A DNA stretch of 64,000 bases, from assembly GCA_008828725.1 (NCBI GenBank), contig MEHQ01003952.1, positions 186,001-250,000 on the forward strand, given 5' to 3'. Positions 44,978 to 56,130 of this stretch are shown here, piece after piece. How positions within the stretch are numbered: the stretch's first letter is position 1; every line of letters starts with the position of its first letter. Source of the DNA: Saccharina japonica (lineage: Eukaryota; Sar; Phaeophyceae; Laminariales; Laminariaceae). The notes beneath the pieces are model-generated. The model worked only from the letters and a program-made list of their open reading frames with translations, was not told where the DNA came from and did not search any database. Made by a program: the position numbers and the translations under genes.

Positions 44978-45074
44978 TTAACCCTTGAAGGACTGGAGTC
45001 CCGTTTTTGGGACAAATTACTTAGAATTAGTGTGGATTGTCCCCAACACGGGACTCCAGTCCTAAAAGGGTTAA
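44978..45074. mobile_element. 97 bp TTAA-bounded palindrome (piggyBac-type MITE)
   Basis: TTAACCCTTGAAGGACTGGA + GTCCCGT is mirrored by ACGGGACTCCAGTCCT + AAAAGGGTTAA. The ends TTAA-CCCTT are the known form of piggyBac-type termini. The element is little more than the two inverted repeats and a 40 bp middle with a small GGGAC/GTCCC pair. The TTAA supplies the stop codon of the plus-strand frame at 44622-44981. Confidence 0.7.
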
Positions 45075-45353
45075 GGAACAGGCTAATAAGAAAGCCAGGC
45101 TGATGTTTGAAGGAAAAAAGAGAAATTCGGGAGCCGTAATTTTGGAATTGGTGTAGGAAGCAAACACTCTCAAATAGGAAATCCGGGCTGGACTACTGTA
45201 GATTTCCTGTTTTATCCCGGCAGGACCAGATTTCCTGTTTCTTATTACGCGTAGGTGTCCTGTACTGTAGCAGTACAGCCTAGTACAGCAGCAGTGGTAC
45301 TACTAATAGTACGTATTACATAGATAGGCGGGGGTGCCGTCTCGGTCTCTCAC

Positions 45354-45551
45354 CAGCAGCAAGGTGAAGACCACATTTATTTTGAACGCGATGGCCCATG
45401 CCTTGTCGGTCGGAGCTTGAACAGCAAGTTCCCCCTGCCCGGACGATCCATCGATGTGGGGGCTGGGACACGGCGGCGGTGTAGTGTCGCAGAGCCCTTG
45501 CGACTCAACGTCGCATTCCTTAGGGGGCAAACCTTGCGTGGCAGAGATCAT
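45354..45551 (-). CDS. Possible first exon of a membrane protein
   Basis: ATG at 45551 starts 66 codons ending at CTGCTG|GTGAGA. The N-terminal part is polar with several Cys and Pro (PKECDVESQGLCDTTPPPCP). It ends in KAWAIAFKINVVFTLLL, the start of a membrane helix. Some choline-transporter-like proteins have a similar polar N-terminus before their first helix, but that link is speculative. An alternative is an internal exon with an unseen acceptor. Confidence 0.4.
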
Positions 45552-45580
45552 GGAGGGCAGTTAGGTATTTCGCCGGTGTG

Positions 45581-45581
<1 letters not shown>

Positions 45582-45624
<43 letters not shown>
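45582..45624. repeat. CTG trinucleotide repeat
   Basis: About 14 CTG units, next to the exon candidate at 45354-45551. Confidence 0.95.
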
Positions 45625-45626
<2 letters not shown>

Positions 45627-45629
45627 GTA

Positions 45630-46195
45630 TAACTGTTCCTCTTCCTATTTCACCTTCTACTGCCGTTGTGGGTTGTGGTTAGAGGTGGGGTCCCAGAGGC
45701 ATAGAAAAACTGTAGGTTTCCGCAGGAAACTGGCGTTTGTGAGGCGGTTTGAATTCGAGTAACGGAATAGTATTTGCGTGATAGGCCGACGCGAGAGCTC
45801 GACTCAGGAAGCGTCCAGTCTCAGTCGACATAAGACAGTGAGGACAGCGAGCTCGTACGAGATTACAAAGGACACGAAGGAGAGAGCTGATCTGCCTTCA
45901 CTCGTACAGCTGGTCCCTCTGGTTTGGGTTTATCTTGACTTCTGCGTGTAGAAGACAGCGAGACAAGTTTGTATTGATCGACTTTCCCACCCGCCCGCCC
46001 TGCCGCTCAAGAGAGGGGGGGAAACAGGTTGCAACAAGTCGGTCTGATTGTCGAGCTGTTTCGTTTTTTAAAAAATTAATGTTGTTATCAGATGGTATAT
46101 ATATCGTAGGGGCTGTGAGACGTTACTTAGCCCCGCCGGGGAACGAGCGGGGCATAAGTTTTCGGGTTAGCCTGTCTCATTAATCTTCGGGGGGT
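45630..46195. other. No gene recognised
   Basis: Only short overlapping ORFs. There is a short GCCCCGCCGGGGAACGAGCG GC-rich stretch near 46132. Confidence 0.35.
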
Positions 46196-46202
46196 TTCCT
46201 AC

Positions 46203-46293
46203 TGTAATGGTATATTTTAACGTGGTGTTGTAGGCGGGGTTTCCCACGGCCCTGGCAGGCCTTTTTAGCACGACGGTGAGCGTGTCTGGCCTG
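46203..46293 (-). CDS. Possible internal exon, extracellular-like
   Basis: Acceptor TTTGTCTACAG and donor ACA|GTAGGA bound 91 bp (one base plus 30 codons). It encodes RPDTLTVVLKRPARAVGNP and AYNTTLKYTIT, with alternating hydrophobic residues and an N-glycosylation-like NTT. It resembles a beta-sandwich strand pair. The phase does not connect it to 45354-45551. Confidence 0.35.
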
Positions 46294-46299
46294 CTGTAG

Positions 46300-47310
46300 A
46301 CAAATAATATTCCAAGAATTCTTGAGATATAACAAACATAATCGAACACCGGCCAAGGAGGCGTTATTCTCAAAACCAACAACCAACCGGTTTAAATAGG
46401 AGTTATTCAGCCGGTTTAAACTGGTTAACAAAAAACGGATGGCAACATAAGCGCCTCAAACCATCGAACATAACGGACATAACGGTATGTATGCGTCCAG
46501 TGTACAACATGCTGTGTATGTGGATTCGGAGCCACTGTTAGCGTTTAATAATATACCACGACGAGGTGATACAGTACGCGACAGCACTTACAAATTTCCT
46601 ATTTAGACTCAGCCTCGCGTTTTATTTCCTCTCCAGTTTTAGCAGAAATGCTTTAATTAAATTTCTTAATGCGAGAAGAGGCGCAAAAGGCCAAATCCTT
46701 AATAATCAAATTCTTATTTTACAAAGGCCTTCAATGCGAAGTTTTTGTTCTTGAGCTGTTGTCAAGAATTTGCTTTTTCACATGACATCCATCAAGCATC
46801 CATCACTCATAATTCTCAAGATATTCATTAGAAACACGATGATGCTCTTCAGGACTGCAGGCATCAAATCTCATTTTCGCCACCGTCAACGATTCTGCTT
46901 AAGCACCACTCGTACTTATGGGTTAGAGATACTCGATCGACATAGTCTACGTTACGCAGGTTGGGTGTCAATAGCCCCCCCCTGCTACTGACTGCCGGTT
47001 TTTATTTGCCTACTTCTGAATCGCCGAGCTGACTGTTCTGCCCGCTCCCTCTGACTGTACCCCCCGTCTGCTCATTGTTCTTACGCTCTAGTGAAACAGA
47101 CCCACCCACCGCCGCGCTTGTTTCCGTGCTGTATGCACCTATGGGTAACTTCATGCTCCACACGCTTTGGGCTGCTGCAGAATGCACGCGGTAGTCGTAC
47201 ACTTATATCCCGACTCTTGCAAACTATCAGGCCACCAAACCACCCAATGCATAGATAGCCTCACTAACACACCACGTTTCACTAAAGAGTTGTCTAGAGC
47301 AGTTGGTCTC
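46300..47310. other. No gene recognised
   Basis: AT-rich. The plus-strand frame at 46566-46754 and the minus-strand frame at 47002-47202 lack splice support. Confidence 0.35.
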
Positions 47311-47315
47311 GACTC

Positions 47316-47425
47316 TTAAGGACGAAACACATCCGAAATCACTATCCCGACTGCCACATCTTCCGGTGGCATGTCGTCTTCGTCGCCCAGCAGCGTCAGC
47401 GGGTCCTTCCCGTTGTCAGGGTCAC
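47316..47425 (-). CDS. Probable terminal exon, acidic C-terminus
   Basis: The acceptor ACATTCAG opens two bases plus 35 codons and TAA. It encodes DPDNGKDPLTLLGDEDDMPP then EDVAVGIVISDVFRP. Composition and border suggest a real 3' exon. The preceding exon is unclear; the acidic segment at 47672-47810 is a candidate but its phase is not proven. Confidence 0.4.
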
Positions 47426-47671
47426 CTGAATGTCATACGATGAGAGTGTGGGGGCAAACGACAATATAAAAAAGATTCTTTTTCACGTTGTTCAAGGGTC
47501 AAACTCTGGGACTAATCTCGCGGAGAGAACCATACGTTTGAGTAGCCAATAGAGATTAGTACTAATGTATCTAGTCGCCTGTACAGTAAACCACCCTAAA
47601 GCGCTGAACCAAACGGCTGTATGTAATATAGATGCAACAACACAAAAACATAAAACCTGTATATCACAACC

Positions 47672-47810
47672 TTCTTGCAAGCTGTCTTCGTCTTCATCTC
47701 GCCTTCCTCGTCCTCGTCCTCACTATCGTCCACATCATCGCTGTCCTTGTCCTCGTCCTCAATGTCGTCTACCCCATCGCTGCCCTCGTTCTCGTCCCCG
47801 TCCCCATCAA
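47672..47810 (-). CDS. Acidic low-complexity segment, possible exon
   Basis: The minus strand reads FDGDGDENEGSDGVDDIEDE then DKDSDDVDDSEDEDEEGEMK from GACGAG-type repeats, and ends near AAG|GTTGTG. An in-frame stop lies just upstream and no good acceptor is seen, so this may be only a microsatellite in a coding-like frame. Confidence 0.25.
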
Positions 47811-47829
47811 AATGTGGACCATTTGATTA

Positions 47830-48840
47830 GTTTGGCGGGGAAATCGACCGAAAAATCGACCGAACAATGTTCGTTTTCGGTTTTGTTTTTATCCTCTTTA
47901 AAACAAAACCCGGCCGAAACCGACCGACGTTTTCGTGATAAACCGAAAAACCGACCGAGTCTATTTCCATTTTTGGTTCGCATCACTGGGTCCGGGTAGA
48001 AAGGGCGCGTACAAACAGAGCTTTCTACCCTATAATAGGGAGGATGTACATCACCTTTTTTCGGGGTTGATTTAATTTGTTTTTGTTCAAGAATATGGAG
48101 TAATGATTATCAAGTGCTGGATCATATCCACACTTAATCTGTAAAATACACAAAACACACCCGATATAGACTGCCACTTTCTCCTGTACACCCTACCGTA
48201 CTTTACCCTCCCAGGGGGGGCGGGCGGGTTCTTCTTTCAACCTGCCTATCTCCCACCCAGTCCTGCCGCACTCCCACCCAGTGCCAGACCCCTGCTCGCC
48301 CACACCCGCGAGTAGAGCCCCGTACTGTTAAGAGTTGGCGTTCTTCCTTTCTATCCCAATCCTACCCAGCCTCTTTCGCACTTCCAGTGCAACCACTCAC
48401 GGCGACCTCCCAACATGATGACCCTCTTCCCGATCCCCTCTCAATCACGCCAACGATTCAGCACCTCTCCACTAACTCCAGAAATCTTTCTTTCAAGCTT
48501 CTATTTTGTTTTGTTCATGAATCTGCAATTTCTACTCACAAGTCATATCCACACTTAATCAATAGCATATATTAAACACACACGATATAGACTGCAACTT
48601 TTTCCTGTAAACCCTACCCCACCTTAAAACGGTATTTGCATATCTGTGAACTCCCCGAACCATTATACATGCCCTACCACCCAGTACCACCACGAACCCC
48701 CTACATTAAAAATGTCTTCTTACTCTACATCCCCCCCACTCAGTTCCTTGTCCTAGCTAAATTGATCCGGTCGCTGCATAGTAAGCTAAAACCCTTAGAG
48801 CCATTTCCTCCTGCTCTCTATAAGCCTAATTTCGTCTTTA
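47830..48840. other. No gene; duplicated ~85 bp segment
   Basis: TCATATCCACACTTAATC through CGATATAGACTGCCACTTTC to CTGTACACCCTACC (48123-48200) recurs at 48542-48622. A repeated TCGGTCGGTTTTTCGG-type motif lies at 47838-47960. Confidence 0.45.
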
Positions 48841-49335
48841 CATATGTATAGGTACCAAATGGACATTTTTCCCGGAACACTTTCACTTTTCTCATCTGGC
48901 CGCGGTTCTTTTCTCGCGCTATCGGCTGCAGGGCTCGCGGGGGGGCCGCGTGTACATCACGGTGCAAGTGCGGGTCCCGGCCGAGGCCCGTGGGGCGTGC
49001 TCTGGGCCTGCAAAGTCGATAATTCTGGCAAATGACACAGGGGAGACGTTCCGACTTGACACCGCCTCGCACCTAGTATGCAAAACATGTCGTACGACTA
49101 GTTTTTGGTTCGTTTTTGACCCGCCGCGTGAACAGAACACACACAGCACGCACCACGCACGAGACAAGAAAAAGGACCCCACCGACTTGACATTGAACGA
49201 GGCACACATCAAGCGTCATGCAGCAGTAGTTGATACCACGTTGCATGCGTCTTTTCTATCTCTCTGGGCTGTGAACAGCAGTAGCAGTTGTAACAGACGC
49301 TTGAAACATTTCATGTGCATCCTTATTATATAATA
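48840..49335 (+). repeat. ~500 bp dispersed repeat with protein-like frame, copy A
   Basis: Direct repeat of 55480-55985. Both begin ATATGTATAGGTACCAAA, pass through CTGGCCGCGG/CGGCCGCGGG and GACTTGACACCGCCTCGCA, and end near TTGCATGCGTCT. Copy A has an open frame of 127 residues (RVPAEARGACSGPAK, ILANDTGETFRLDTASHLV, AHIKRHAAVVDTTLHAS). In copy B the upstream part of the frame has a TAA stop. It could be a duplicated exon or a transposon fragment; the product is not recognised. Confidence 0.6.
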
Positions 49336-49595
49336 CGGTTCGGTAGTGATGGTGATGGTGATGATGTCGTTTCGGATCTTCAGGAATATGCCGGTTTGGG
49401 TATGCCCCGCAGGAAACCGTCTCTACCGCGCGCCACTCGACCCCGATCGGCCCCGCACCACCGCCCTGGACGCCCCACGCGTCGGCCCTCGGCGACCCTG
49501 GCGAGAGAACGGGCGACGGTGTCTAACTCGGCGAGCGGGGGGAGGGGGAAGGCGGCCTCCCGGGGACGGCTCGCTCCGTCCCCTTAAGCGGAACA

Positions 49596-49903
49596 TAGCC
49601 TGACGGACGTCAGCCCTTGAGTCGTGCATACTACCTCGTTCACTACCGTGTTAACCAATGACCTCGAGGACGTGAAGTGTCCCGGGGGGGGGGGATGCGC
49701 ACACTGTAGCCATGCCGTCACGATCCTTCTCCTCCTTCTCCCCAACCAGCAAAGGGTGTCTGGGCCACATGGCAACCGACCATACGCCTGACGGACGTCA
49801 GCCCTTCGAGTCGTGCATACTACCTCGTTCACTACCGTGGTAACCAATGACACCGAGGACGTGAAATGTCCCGGGGGGGGGGGGATTCGCACACTGGCTC
49901 TCC
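49596..49903 (+). repeat. Two direct copies of a ~115 bp sequence ending in poly-G
   Basis: GCCTGACGGACGTCAGCCCT to CCCGGGGGGGGG and GATGCGCACACTG at 49598-49706 is repeated at 49790-49897 with few changes. The period is about 192 bp. Each copy has a G-run (9-11 G) near its end. Confidence 0.75.
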
Positions 49904-50159
49904 TTGCGCACCTCACAAACACGTATAAGCCTATGTCGCTCACCTGCCGACGCTATGTATCGAGGCCTCTTCGACTACGCGCCTTCCGCCCTACCATTAT
50001 CGCGACACGCTTTACATGTATGTGCAGGTAATACGTGGATAGTCCCAGCGCTGCGAATGGCACACAGCAAGTGAATTTCACCCGACCACGGCAAAGGTAC
50101 TGCATGACGGATGGGTGAGCACGTGTCATGGACGTGAGGGTACACTTACAGCACGCATA

Positions 50160-51090
50160 TCAGCCCGCATAATTGATGCGGTCTTGGTGTTTGTTTTTCA
50201 AAGCGAAGTCGGTACCCAGGGATCCGGACACGCGGTAGTCCTCGACCGTTCCACGGAATACCTCGTACCCTTTCATGACCTCGTTGCCGTTCATGTCCAT
50301 GACAGGATGGGCCGTCTCACCCAGATTGCCGAACATCGACTCACTTTCGAGGGACAGGCCACGTCCATCTGCCATAAATCCAAGTCGGGGAGGACACGCC
50401 CTTCCCCAGTCGAGCTCGCCATTGCCTTGGTAGCTTGTGCCGACGTTGAGCCGCACGGTGACATACGAAGTCTCGCGTGGTTGGACTGAACGTCGGCGAG
50501 GTCGCGTTGCTCTATGTACTGTGTGCACCAGTCGGCCGCCGCCCTGTGGTCGAAACCTAGGATCCAGCTCTCGAAGTTGTCCTCGATGCCTAGCTGGCGC
50601 TGGGCCTGCATCATCTCATCGTACATACGTGTTCAAAGCTTAGCTCCCCCAAACCGCCGGCACTCCACGGGTAGGTTGGAGGTCGACAGACTAATGCCAT
50701 CTGCCACGTATTCGTTCCTGGAGAAGCGAAGAAGGTCGTCTGCTCCTTCCCCGTGACGATAGCATGCAGACCGCCGTCGGCGGGGCAGGGGGAGAGCCCA
50801 CGGAGGCAGCCGTCAGTGTCGACAGTGTACGGGTTGCTCACCTCAATAACAAAAGAGTGGCCCTCGGACGCGATGCTGAAGCCAGTGATCAGCTGGCGGT
50901 CAGGAAAGCTCTCGGGCAGAGGAGCGTTGAGTCGCACGTTGCCCTGGAGATTGGTTTCATCGTCGGCGACCAGGCTGTACCAGCCACCGTCTACACCCGA
51001 CCAATCGATCGTCTGGCCGCGAAGGCCTTGCATGTGTGGGTCGCCGCACAAGGTGGCCCTATCCGGGCACGCTGCTATACGAGTTGGCAA
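50160..51090 (-). pseudogene. von Willebrand type D-like protein, interrupted by frameshifts
   Basis: The minus strand begins near CGDPHMQGLRGQTIDWSG and GVDGGWYSLVADDE, the GDPH signature of vWD-like domains. It continues through PESFPDRQLITGFSIASEGH and SNPYTVDTDGCLRG to LGELSFEH. The frame then shifts (about 50628-50640) to MYDEMMQAQRQLG and FDHRAAADWCTQYIEQRDLA, shifts again near 50480-50495 to ETSYVTVRLNVGTSYQGNGE, briefly changes frame (about 50366-50410) for GRVLPDLDLWQMDV, and returns to GNLGETAHPVMDMNGNEV, EGY-like and FRGTVEDYRVSGSLGTDFAL before TGA. Four shifts in 0.9 kb suggest a pseudogene. Assembly errors are the alternative, at least for the GGGG run near 50409. Related proteins are, to my knowledge, found in stramenopile genomes. 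They are usually secreted or extracellular. No signal peptide exon was found. Confidence 0.7.
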
Positions 51091-51094
51091 TCAG

Positions 51095-52815
51095 GCGTGA
51101 GGGGGGGTGGTACGAACGGTGTCAAACATATGGCTTGATATACAGGACGTATGATAATGCACGTGTTACCGATACCGATACGTATCGCCGATATCAATAG
51201 GTATTGCCGATACCGATACTGTAGGTAATGCCGATAGCCCAGGAACATTATTGTCTCCAATAAACACCCTCATCATTGCCCCCGGGGGGCAGGAGACGAA
51301 CAGGGGTAAAGCGAACGGAAATACTATATCATCTGTGCTCTTGTGGCTAGGGCTGGTGATGCCATATTACACCAAGGCACTCCATTGACCGTGCTTCTGT
51401 AGCATCATTAGGTGATGCATGAGTAGCCAATGTCCGCCAAACATCGGTATGTTTGCTGACACGGACTACGTTTGCCTTAGTTCAGGGGGGAAGCCGCCGG
51501 AACATGGCACGTGCCGTTTGCGACAACAAGACACCCGAGACGCAAAACGACACAGTCAAATGCAGTGCATATTTCTTAGGTGGGATTGGTGCTACGATGG
51601 GGGGGGGGTAAACACATTTTCACTACCGGGTTTTCGCCACTCATATGAGTGGTTCCGAATCTAACTGAAAATTAAACAGGGTTTGTTGGCATTGCGCAAC
51701 AAAACCTACAATGGCGGTGCATATAGAGCAACAATTAAATAAATTAAAATCATGAGTACAACTCAGTAAAGCAGCCACCCGGCCGAGTGCCTCTGTGCAG
51801 GTGAAAATCAAGCACCTATACATGCCCCCCCTACCGTAGCACGAGTCGTGCAGCATAATCTTTATACAGGGTCTACGTTCGTGTGCCGGGAACGAAATCA
51901 GGTAACCTACGCCGTAAGGACAGGAATCGAAAACGGCCTGGAATCGGCTTGTGTGTCTCGTCACAACTAAAATCAATGTATATCACGGAGTGTCGAATAT
52001 ACTGTCACTTCTGTTTAACGCTAGACGACTCTCGTACTATACGTCGCACCGATTCCAGAGAGGAGCGATGTACTTTCACCGTGAAGCCTGAGGCCGTCAA
52101 ACGCTGGTTCTTCGACTTTAGGCAGACCAAATGTTGGGTCGAGGGTTATGTTGTTCCTAACATTTAGCCAAACGCAGCTATTATCTACTGTATATCAACG
52201 ATTCGAGGATTATGTCCCAGAGTTTAGACTTGACAAGCTCAGCAGCAGCTGACACGCTTATCGAGTGCTAAATCCACCCTGTCAACAAAGAATCGGCGTT
52301 GTTTTTCTCATAACGAAGTCGGTTCTCTTATACCGAAGTCGGGTATTGCGGGCGCAGAGCAATCGGGATGGGTAGAGTATGCAGGGGTAGAAAGAACAGG
52401 TGGCACGGCACCCGATCGTTTTGGTCGTTGTTTGAAACAGATTTCCCCCGAGATGCCGGAGATTGGAGAAATGCAACTTTTTTACTACGTTAGTGCACAT
52501 CATTTCTGGACGAGATGTGTCTGCGTTACCTACTAAGCGCGACATAATGGTTCAGAACCATGGCTAGGGCATACGTGCTATCATAGTTTGCCACCATATA
52601 CAGGGTAGTTGGCGTGTCAGGACAACACGGGCTTGGCGCAGTATCTATTTCCCCTGCGTAACCTCCCGCGCGTGCCTTGAGCGCTTCGTCTACGCCATAC
52701 TCATACTCCACACAATGTGCGTGTGTGGTTAAGATTATATGAAGAAGCTGCAGAGTAGTACACAAAAGGCTGGCTCGTTGACCGGAGAGAGCGCAAGTAT
52801 CAAAACAACGAACGT
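51095..52815. other. Mostly non-coding; CGATA repeats and one weak exon candidate
   Basis: GATACCGATACGTATCGCCG-type repeats lie at 51166-51238. A plus-strand segment at about 52022-52167 (SRTIRRTDSREERCTFTVKP, KRWFFDFRQTKCWVEGYVV, stop) follows a CGCTAG acceptor-like site and looks protein-like, but there is no partner exon. A CCTACCGTAGCACGAG motif at 51831 resembles the end of MITE family 1. Confidence 0.35.
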
Positions 52816-52819
52816 TCGG

Positions 52820-53400
52820 GGTACACTCTGCAAAGCAGCTCAATCCTTTGTTGACACCAAGGACTTGGGGCGGTACGTTCGTCGTGCATGGCCGAAGTCG
52901 TATGACCGTAGACCCTCGCGTCCCTACAAGGCCGAGACGGAGCACGTATGATTTTCACCAACCAAGCAGACATTGCTTGCATCAAGCGCGAAGCGATACG
53001 GAAGGTGTTGCGTGAGTCGCATGAAGCGCGAGCTGCTTCCCACTGAGAACCGCTTGTCGGGCGGGCTTGCATTTAGACGACAGCCTCCAATGAATCGCTT
53101 TGATTTATGTTGCGGCCACTCTGAGAGGCAACAATGGGTGCTACTTAAGTATGTATCTGCCAGTTAGTTTTCTTACCGTATACACGCTACGTCATACGAC
53201 CATTCCCCTCGTGTGGAGTTGAAGTTCTCAACCCTGCACGAATAATGTAACAAGACCGCCAGCCATGGGGACCGCCTAATATTTAAAATAAAAGGTGCCC
53301 TAGTAGTCTGGCTTACCCTGAGAGGCGTGTTCTACGGTGTCGCCACCAACTGACGCCAACCCAACCAATACATATAAATATTATGCATGCATATTGGGGC
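52820..53400 (-). repeat. Inverted copy of the 30.7-31.5 kb composite repeat
   Basis: The minus strand reads FRIASRLMQAMSAWLVK and RAPSRPCRDARVYGHTTSA, matching LVQAMSAWLVN and HCRDARVYGHMTTA at 31.1 kb. Toward 53200-53385 it contains the complement of the 30.72-30.92 kb part (CATACGACCATTCCCCTCGT, GACGCCAACCCAACCAATAC). Only one unit is present, and it is diverged. Confidence 0.65.
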
Positions 53401-54180
53401 GGGGGCGGGAGAACCCACCATGAAGGAATGCCGCATCAACGGCAGCCAGGCCGGAAACGCAAGTAAATTAACTCGCTGAAACACAGCGCGGGCCGCTTTT
53501 CAAGGTGCGACGCCCAGAGACGAAAAATACGAGGTACTGCTTACTGTTTCACAATTTCTGTGTTTTGCTGTGTTGCTATATTCCCTGCCAAGCCGAGGTT
53601 ATCCCACAGCATTCTGCCACTCGCGGTAGGCTGCGTTACCCCATTTCTGTTTGTTTTTGTGTCAGTGACCATATTGTTTTAGCCGTTTGTCTTTGTCCTC
53701 ATAGTGTATTTGCCTTCTTGTCTCGTCCTTCGCCCAACAGCTGGGACACAGGACTGCTCGCATTGATTGAGCTATTTCACTACCCTCCTTTGTTATGTAT
53801 GTGCCGTCTTGCGCCTGATCGATGATATTGGAGTATGATCAATTGTACACATAGAACACCAAACTTGTCCCTCTCAGACTCGGCCTGCACCCTGAGTGCA
53901 TGTTCGTTGCTGTCATCATTTGGGCTATTTCCTTTATTTCCCTTCCTTATCGATAATTGTTTTCTAGGTTCGTACGGCCCTTTCTGGTTTGTTCGTCGAC
54001 TTGTTTTGGGTGTGTGTAGCATTGATGATGGTCTTGTGTGTTATTTGGTTGCATGCGATACGGGGAGCACACCACCATGCGTTGCGGTAAAATGGCCCTG
54101 CGGTGTAAGTGTTACTCGTAGTTGTGAAAGTTGCGTGCGCGCCACAAGGTCTGTTGCAAACGTTTAGAAATAGTTGCAAA
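53400..54180. other. No gene recognised
   Basis: T-rich plus strand. A minus-strand charged frame at 53780-54022 (NKGNSPNDDSNEHALRVQAE) is exon-like in composition but without borders. Confidence 0.35.
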
Positions 54181-54184
54181 TATT

Positions 54185-55445
54185 CGATGCCTCTTTGCGA
54201 CCTCAAGGGGTAACAGTGATACTATCCGGATGCACAATTGCTAGCGAAATGCTACCCCTGTAGGTATCGTCGCCCCGCCTGGATCGAGGAGCGATATTCA
54301 AATATTGCTTCTGACCGTTCACCCATCAGTGTTGCGATTTCTGCCACTGAAGTCCACTATCTACACGTATTCTCGCTCGAGACATTTTGAACGTTTTCGC
54401 TGTGATTATCCTTTCAGCTCGTGGCGAGAAATCCATTCGCTACGCCATAGCCATGTACTCGTAAACATTAACGTCTCATTAAGCTCTGCAGTTGTTTTTC
54501 GTGTAAAGCCTGAAAATATCCTGCGCTCCATCGCTGCCGCGAGGGGTAACGGCGAGAATACCCAGGTACATTTTGCCACCGACACCGCACCGCTGTAAAA
54601 ATCGTCGCCGTGCCTCAACGTGTAAACGCACCTAGCAAACGTTGTTGGTCGCGGTTCACCCAGCAGTGATACGATGTATGTATCCACGTCCAAGACATCT
54701 CGAACGTTTGGCTGTGAGGATTCCCTCCTAACAAGTGGTGACACACTCATCCACTACGTCATAACCAATAACGTGCTGAACATATATATATATGTAGAAA
54801 CATAAACGACATTGTACTGTAGTAGCTGCTGTGTGAGCGATATAATAATAAAGGTAGGTTGTTCGTGGTATGGGGGGGGTACAATTAATTAATTTAGCGA
54901 AAGAGGGAAAAGAATATGCGTAAATGTTATTTTTAAACCACGCCCTGCTGAACGTTTTTATTACATATGAATCGTAAAATACTATGCCCCATCGCTACCG
55001 CGAGGGGTAACAGCGAGAACATTACTTCACTACGCAATAACTATACAACCGTAAGTGTTTATTTTATAACCACGCCCTGCTGGACGTTTTGTGTACATGT
55101 AAACCTGAAAACATTTTGCGCCCCATCGCTACAGCGAGGGGTAACAGCGATAATACGCAGGTGCACTTTTGCCAGCAGCATCGTACCGCTATGACAATCG
55201 TCGTCTTTGCCAGCGGCATCGTAACGCTGTAAGTACCGTTCCTTGCCGCAAAGTGATAGCGAAATATCCATAGAATGCTGCTCACGGTTCACGTAGCTGT
55301 GGGTCGATTTCTTGCACTGCGGTCGTGTCTCTACAAGTATCCACGTCCGAGACATCTCGAACGTTTGGCGGTGAAGATTCCCTCTCGACGCGTGGAGAGA
55401 CACTCCTTCACTACGCCATGATGATATACTCGTAAATAGGCATGA
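54185..55445 (+). repeat. ~326 bp tandem array, first block
   Basis: The landmark CATCGCTACCGCGAGGGGTA (or variants) occurs at about 54203, 54530, 54989 and 55123. Between landmarks come, in order, AGCGGCATCGTACCGCTG-type, GCTCACGGTTCACCCAGCAG-type, TATCCACGTCCGAGACATCT-type and CACTACGCCATAACGATAT-type blocks, then ACCACGCCCTGCTGGACGTT-type. Spacings of 327, 459 and 134 show insertions and partial units. No frame is conserved between units, so it is probably non-coding. Confidence 0.75.
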
Positions 55446-55479
55446 TACATCCATGCTCTGCTTGACCTTTTTAGTTCAA

Positions 55480-55985
55480 ATATGTATAGGTACCAAAAGA
55501 ACATTTTCCCGGAATAATTTCACTTTTCACCTCCGGCCGCGGGTCGTTTCTCGCGCTATCGGCTGCGGGGCACCCAGGGGGGGCCCGTGTACGCCACGGT
55601 GTAAGTGCGGGTCCCGGCCAATGCCCGTGGGGCGTGCTCTGGGCCTTCAAAGTTGCAAATTCTGGCAAATAACTCAGGGGATGCGTTCCGACTTGACACC
55701 GCCTCGCAAGTACTATGGAAAACCTGCCGTACGACTGTTTTTGTAATCAACTTTGATGGTTCGTTTTTGACACGCCGTATGAACGGATCACACACAGCAG
55801 TACGCACCACGCACGAGACAGCAAGGATCCCACCGATATTGAACGAGGCATACATCAAGCGTCGTGCAGCAGTAGTTGATACCATGTTGCATGCGTCTGC
55901 TCTGTCTGGGCTGCGTACAGCAATACTAGCAGTTAGTTGTAGGAGACGCTTGAAAAATCACATGCGCAATTTATAAATTTGGTTC
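55480..55985 (+). repeat. ~500 bp dispersed repeat, copy B
   Basis: Direct repeat of 48840-49335. It keeps a similar frame (ARGACSGPSKLQILANNSGD, FRLDTASQVL, AYIKRRAAVVDTMLHAS), with a TAA stop where copy A reads through and an altered middle. It is inserted in the interval that splits the ~326 bp array. Confidence 0.6.
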
Positions 55986-56130
55986 CAAGATTTTGGTATC
56001 TACGTAAAGTACATACACAGATCTACGAGTACCATCTACAGCAGTACGAGTAGGCATATTATATTTACCTCTCTACATACGTGAACGATAGGCCGATCTA
56101 CATACGTACGAATACGAGTATTTTGGTCGG

